Shown in pieces: positions 7,222-9,030 of a stretch of DNA of 9,030 nt. The stretch is from Bacteroidales bacterium (GTDB lineage: Bacteria; Bacteroidota; Bacteroidia; Bacteroidales; VadinHA17). A program made the position numbers and the translations under genes. The notes under the pieces were generated by a model. It was given only the letters and a program-made list of their open reading frames with translations, searched no databases and was not told the DNA's origin. The stretch spans positions 1 to 9,030 of the forward strand of contig JAKEGI010000091.1 of the NCBI GenBank assembly GCA_022615595.1, given 5' to 3'. Each line of letters begins with the position of its first letter. The first letter of the stretch is position 1.

Positions 7222-7248
7222 AAAAAAAATAGCCTGCCCGCGGTTTTA
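7222..7248 (-). terminator. Weak terminator candidate after the nucleotidyltransferase gene
   Basis: Shortly after the stop codon the minus strand shows a GC-rich patch (CCGCGGGCAGGC) and then a run of eight T (7229-7222). The possible stem is short and imperfect, so the call rests mainly on the T-run. Confidence 0.25.
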
Positions 7249-7251
7249 ATG

Positions 7252-8445
7252 TTATTTACCCCTGATTCCGGATAAAAGAAGAGTAAAAATCCATATTGCC
7301 TTGCCCAGCCGGTGAGGGTAGCGGAGCAGTGCAGCCGCTGAAGATTGGCAATTGTACCTCCTCTTCATGAAGCCCGGAGAGGGAAACATGTCGCCCGCAA
7401 TGAATATCAGCTTCCGCCTGAGCCCGGGAAGAGATTCAATCACTTCAAAATATTTACTGCGAGGACTCTGTGGAATAATGACGTCGGGCCGAAGGAGTTT
7501 TTCCATGAATCCGTTAACTCTTTCTTTTTCAGGCTCTGTCGCTGCATTGAACGCTGCAGGTATCTCAAGGGAATAGGCATGTTTCAGTATCGTAAGTACA
7601 ACCCTCACCTCCCCTTCTATACCTGCACTTTCAGCATTTAATTGCAGGCTGTCTGCAAAAATCTCATCTCTGTACTTCTCAATGAGCAAAAAAAGATCCG
7701 CATAGAGCCTGAGCTGAAACTCCCCCTTGATCTCGTGCTTGAAAATATGATTTACAAGACCCAGAAAGGCTGTCTGAGGCGGAAGGACATTAAATATTCT
7801 GCTGTCCGTTTTTATTACCGCAGGACCAGCGATGGCTTCTCTGATCAGTTCTGTTCCCTTTGGACCAAATAGTCGATGGTGCAGGTCAACTGACATCCCG
7901 CCCCTGTGCATCTCAGGCAGATGGTTGCCGAGGTCAAGGATGATGTGCCTGTACAGCGGTGACTTCATCGGCTGCGAGATAAAACCTGCAGAGGCAAGCA
8001 CCTCCCGGGCCCTGAATATCTCTTCCGGGGCTACCAGGAGGTCCGCGTCACTCATCTGCCTCAGGCCCCGCGATCCATAAACCGCATGCTCAAGTGACAG
8101 ACCCTTGAGCAGCAGCACCCTGATACCGGCATTATCAAGAGTTGTGACTATCTCCGCTGCCACTTCTGTAATGTATGCAACTCTTGCTATACTCTTTAAC
8201 CTTATTCCTTCAAGGATTATGCGTTCCGGCTCAGGTACGCTTTCAACCAATCGCAGGTCTGTCAGATTCTGCCATGCAAGTGCCGCCACACCATGTCTTA
8301 TGGCCAGATCGGCAAAGAGACGCCAGTCACTGAATGACCTGCATAATGTAACCGCTTCCTGCCGCTCTCTGTCAGTGAATGCAACCCTGCTTAGAAGCAG
8401 CAGCAACCTTAAGGAAGGCTCGGGCACTGATCCTGCAGGGATCAT
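7252..8445 (-). CDS. Nucleotidyltransferase family protein (PF14907 type)
   Basis: A 397-residue protein resembling the 'uncharacterised nucleotidyltransferase' family. The Pol-beta-like NTase core lies at about 95-190: LLLKGLSLEHAVYGSRGLRQMSDADLLV gives K114-G115 and the metal-binding pair D133 and D135, and SVDLHHRL gives a third carboxylate (D187). A helical region follows, with NHIFKHE and the closing YPHRLGKAIWIF element. The exact reaction is not established. Members occur in peptide-modification clusters next to HprK-like kinases, where a phosphorylated peptide is the plausible acceptor, so a partnership with the kinase-peptidase fusion encoded further left is likely but inferred. The ATG overlaps the ABC gene's stop (ATGA, 8442-8445), so the two are one operon. 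No N-terminal signal is seen; the protein is presumably cytoplasmic. Confidence 0.8.
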   Translation of the reverse strand: MIPAGSVPEPSLRLLLLLSRVAFTDRERQEAVTLCRSFSDWRLFADLAIRHGVAALAWQNLTDLRLVESVPEPERIILEGIRLKSIARVAYITEVAAEIVTTLDNAGIRVLLLKGLSLEHAVYGSRGLRQMSDADLLVAPEEIFRAREVLASAGFISQPMKSPLYRHIILDLGNHLPEMHRGGMSVDLHHRLFGPKGTELIREAIAGPAVIKTDSRIFNVLPPQTAFLGLVNHIFKHEIKGEFQLRLYADLFLLIEKYRDEIFADSLQLNAESAGIEGEVRVVLTILKHAYSLEIPAAFNAATEPEKERVNGFMEKLLRPDVIIPQSPRSKYFEVIESLPGLRRKLIFIAGDMFPSPGFMKRRYNCQSSAAALLRYPHRLGKAIWIFTLLLSGIRGK

Positions 8446-9030
8446 TGATAATTGAATTTTTGTTTGGTGAACATCGCATGATATTTGCCCTTCGCTGCCA
8501 TCAGCTCATCATGTGTGCCACTCTCCGCAATACCTCCTCTGTCAAGCACGATTATCTGGTCTGCATTTCTTACATAAGCCAGGCGGTGACTGATAAGAAT
8601 CAGCGTCTTTCCCTCTGTGAGCCTGTCAAGCTGTGAAAAGATCTCAAATTCTGAATCGGCATCGAGTGAGGAGGAGGGCTCATCAAGGATAAGCAGCGGC
8701 GAATCCCTGTATAAAGCCCTTGCTATGGCTATCTTCTGCCACTCACCCCAGCTCAGTTCGCGGCTTCCCTCGGTGTGGTGACCCAGCATGGTTTCATAAC
8801 CATCCGGTAGGCTTTCAAGCACATCGGATATTCCGGTTTTTACTGCAGCCTCCCTTACTTTGTCCTTATCCCCGCTACCGGTAGTATCTGCCAGGCGTAT
8901 GTTGTCTCCGGCTGAGAGAAAGTAAAGCATAAAATCCTGGAATACAACTGAGAACAATTGTCTGTACTCATCCGGGTCAAACCGCGAGACGCTTACTCCA
9001 TCGAGCATGACATCCCCTGAGCCGGGTTCA
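8442..9030 (-). CDS. Exporter-type ABC transporter ATP-binding domain, C-terminal part only
   Basis: The last 195 or so residues of an ABC ATPase; the frame stays open to the window edge (EPGSGDVMLDG), so Walker A and any membrane domain lie outside. An internal Met at 9008 is not a true start, since it falls inside the conserved stretch after Walker A. Numbered from that Met: Q-loop VVFQDF (Q24), signature ELSWGEWQKIAIARAL (84-99), Walker B LLILDE (105-110) with catalytic E110, D-loop SSLD, and the switch H141 in LISHRL. The signature has Trp in place of the usual third-position Gly. GEWQ-type signatures are typical of peptide and lipid exporters with fused membrane domains, so export of a modified peptide is a reasonable inference given the adjoining nucleotidyltransferase gene. 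The stop overlaps that gene by 4 nt. Confidence 0.88.
   Translation of the reverse strand, partial: EPGSGDVMLDGVSVSRFDPDEYRQLFSVVFQDFMLYFLSAGDNIRLADTTGSGDKDKVREAAVKTGISDVLESLPDGYETMLGHHTEGSRELSWGEWQKIAIARALYRDSPLLILDEPSSSLDADSEFEIFSQLDRLTEGKTLILISHRLAYVRNADQIIVLDRGGIAESGTHDELMAAKGKYHAMFTKQKFNYQ

Larger units (their letters stand above)
6994..7251. other. Intergenic region between the nucleotidyltransferase gene and the cysS terminator
   Basis: With the terminator and cysS promoter this makes a 353-nt stretch without an established gene. The half nearest cysS (6994-7070) is GC-rich and full of potential hairpins: the perfect palindrome CCCTGCAGGG at 7004-7013, the repeated octamer CAGCGGCC at 6991-6998 and 7063-7070, and CAGCG at 7044, 7052 and 7063. 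The half nearest the nucleotidyltransferase gene (7080-7230) is AT-rich. On the minus strand a small transcript could start near 7115 and end at the 6965 hairpin, about 150 nt long; this could be a leader or a small RNA. I recognise no tRNA or known riboswitch. Confidence 0.5.

Noticed and set aside
7345..7872. Plus-strand open frames opposite the nucleotidyltransferase gene
   Set aside because: They are antisense shadows with no ribosome-binding site and no recognisable domain, while the minus frame carries conserved NTase motifs.
1..9030. CRISPR array, insertion sequence or prophage
   Set aside because: No regularly spaced repeats, transposase or integrase motifs, or terminal inverted repeats were seen.

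Overview
The window looks like a chromosomal segment of an uncultured Bacteroidota (probably Bacteroidales-like) organism. Three things point there: the CysS and RNase R proteins read like Bacteroidota versions, IspG carries the extra central domain found in that phylum, and several gene starts are preceded by TAnnTTTG-type -7 elements with AU-rich leaders and no Shine-Dalgarno sequence. This is inferred from remembered family features, not from a search.

Layout from left to right: (1) 1-49, minus strand, the probable first codons of a gene that leaves the window. (2) 121-1718, minus strand, a two-gene unit: a PqqD-like peptide-binding protein, then an unusual single-chain fusion of an HPr-kinase-like P-loop domain with an archaeal/eukaryotic-type (Ser-His-Asp) S26 signal peptidase. 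(3) 1735-1763, a very compact divergent promoter region. (4) 1786-3915, plus strand, rnr (RNase R). (5) 3900-6898, minus strand, a cysS-ispG operon with a 4-nt overlap; ispG runs 16 bp tail-to-tail into rnr. (6) 6899-7251, a 353-nt intergenic stretch holding a strong minus-strand terminator hairpin, competing upstream hairpins, two overlapping tiny ORFs and a plus-strand promoter-like element. (7) 7252-9030, minus strand, the C-terminal part of an exporter-type ABC ATPase overlapping by 4 nt a PF14907-type nucleotidyltransferase.

PqqD-like protein, HprK-like kinase, S26 peptidase, PF14907 nucleotidyltransferase and exporter ABC ATPase are families that recur together in peptide-modification and export loci (lasso-peptide clusters with kinase and nucleotidyltransferase tailoring genes, and the 'HPr-rel-A' grouping named in NCBIfam/TIGRFAM). 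Here they form two same-strand blocks on either side of rnr, ispG and cysS. The likely division of labour is: PqqD-like protein binds a peptide, the kinase domain phosphorylates it, the nucleotidyltransferase modifies it further, the ABC protein exports it and the S26 domain cleaves it. That scheme is inference. No convincing precursor peptide, cyclase or radical-SAM gene is visible in the window, so the substrate is unknown.

The most interesting items are the kinase-peptidase fusion, the split arrangement of the peptide-processing genes around housekeeping genes, and the attenuator-like leader in front of cysS.
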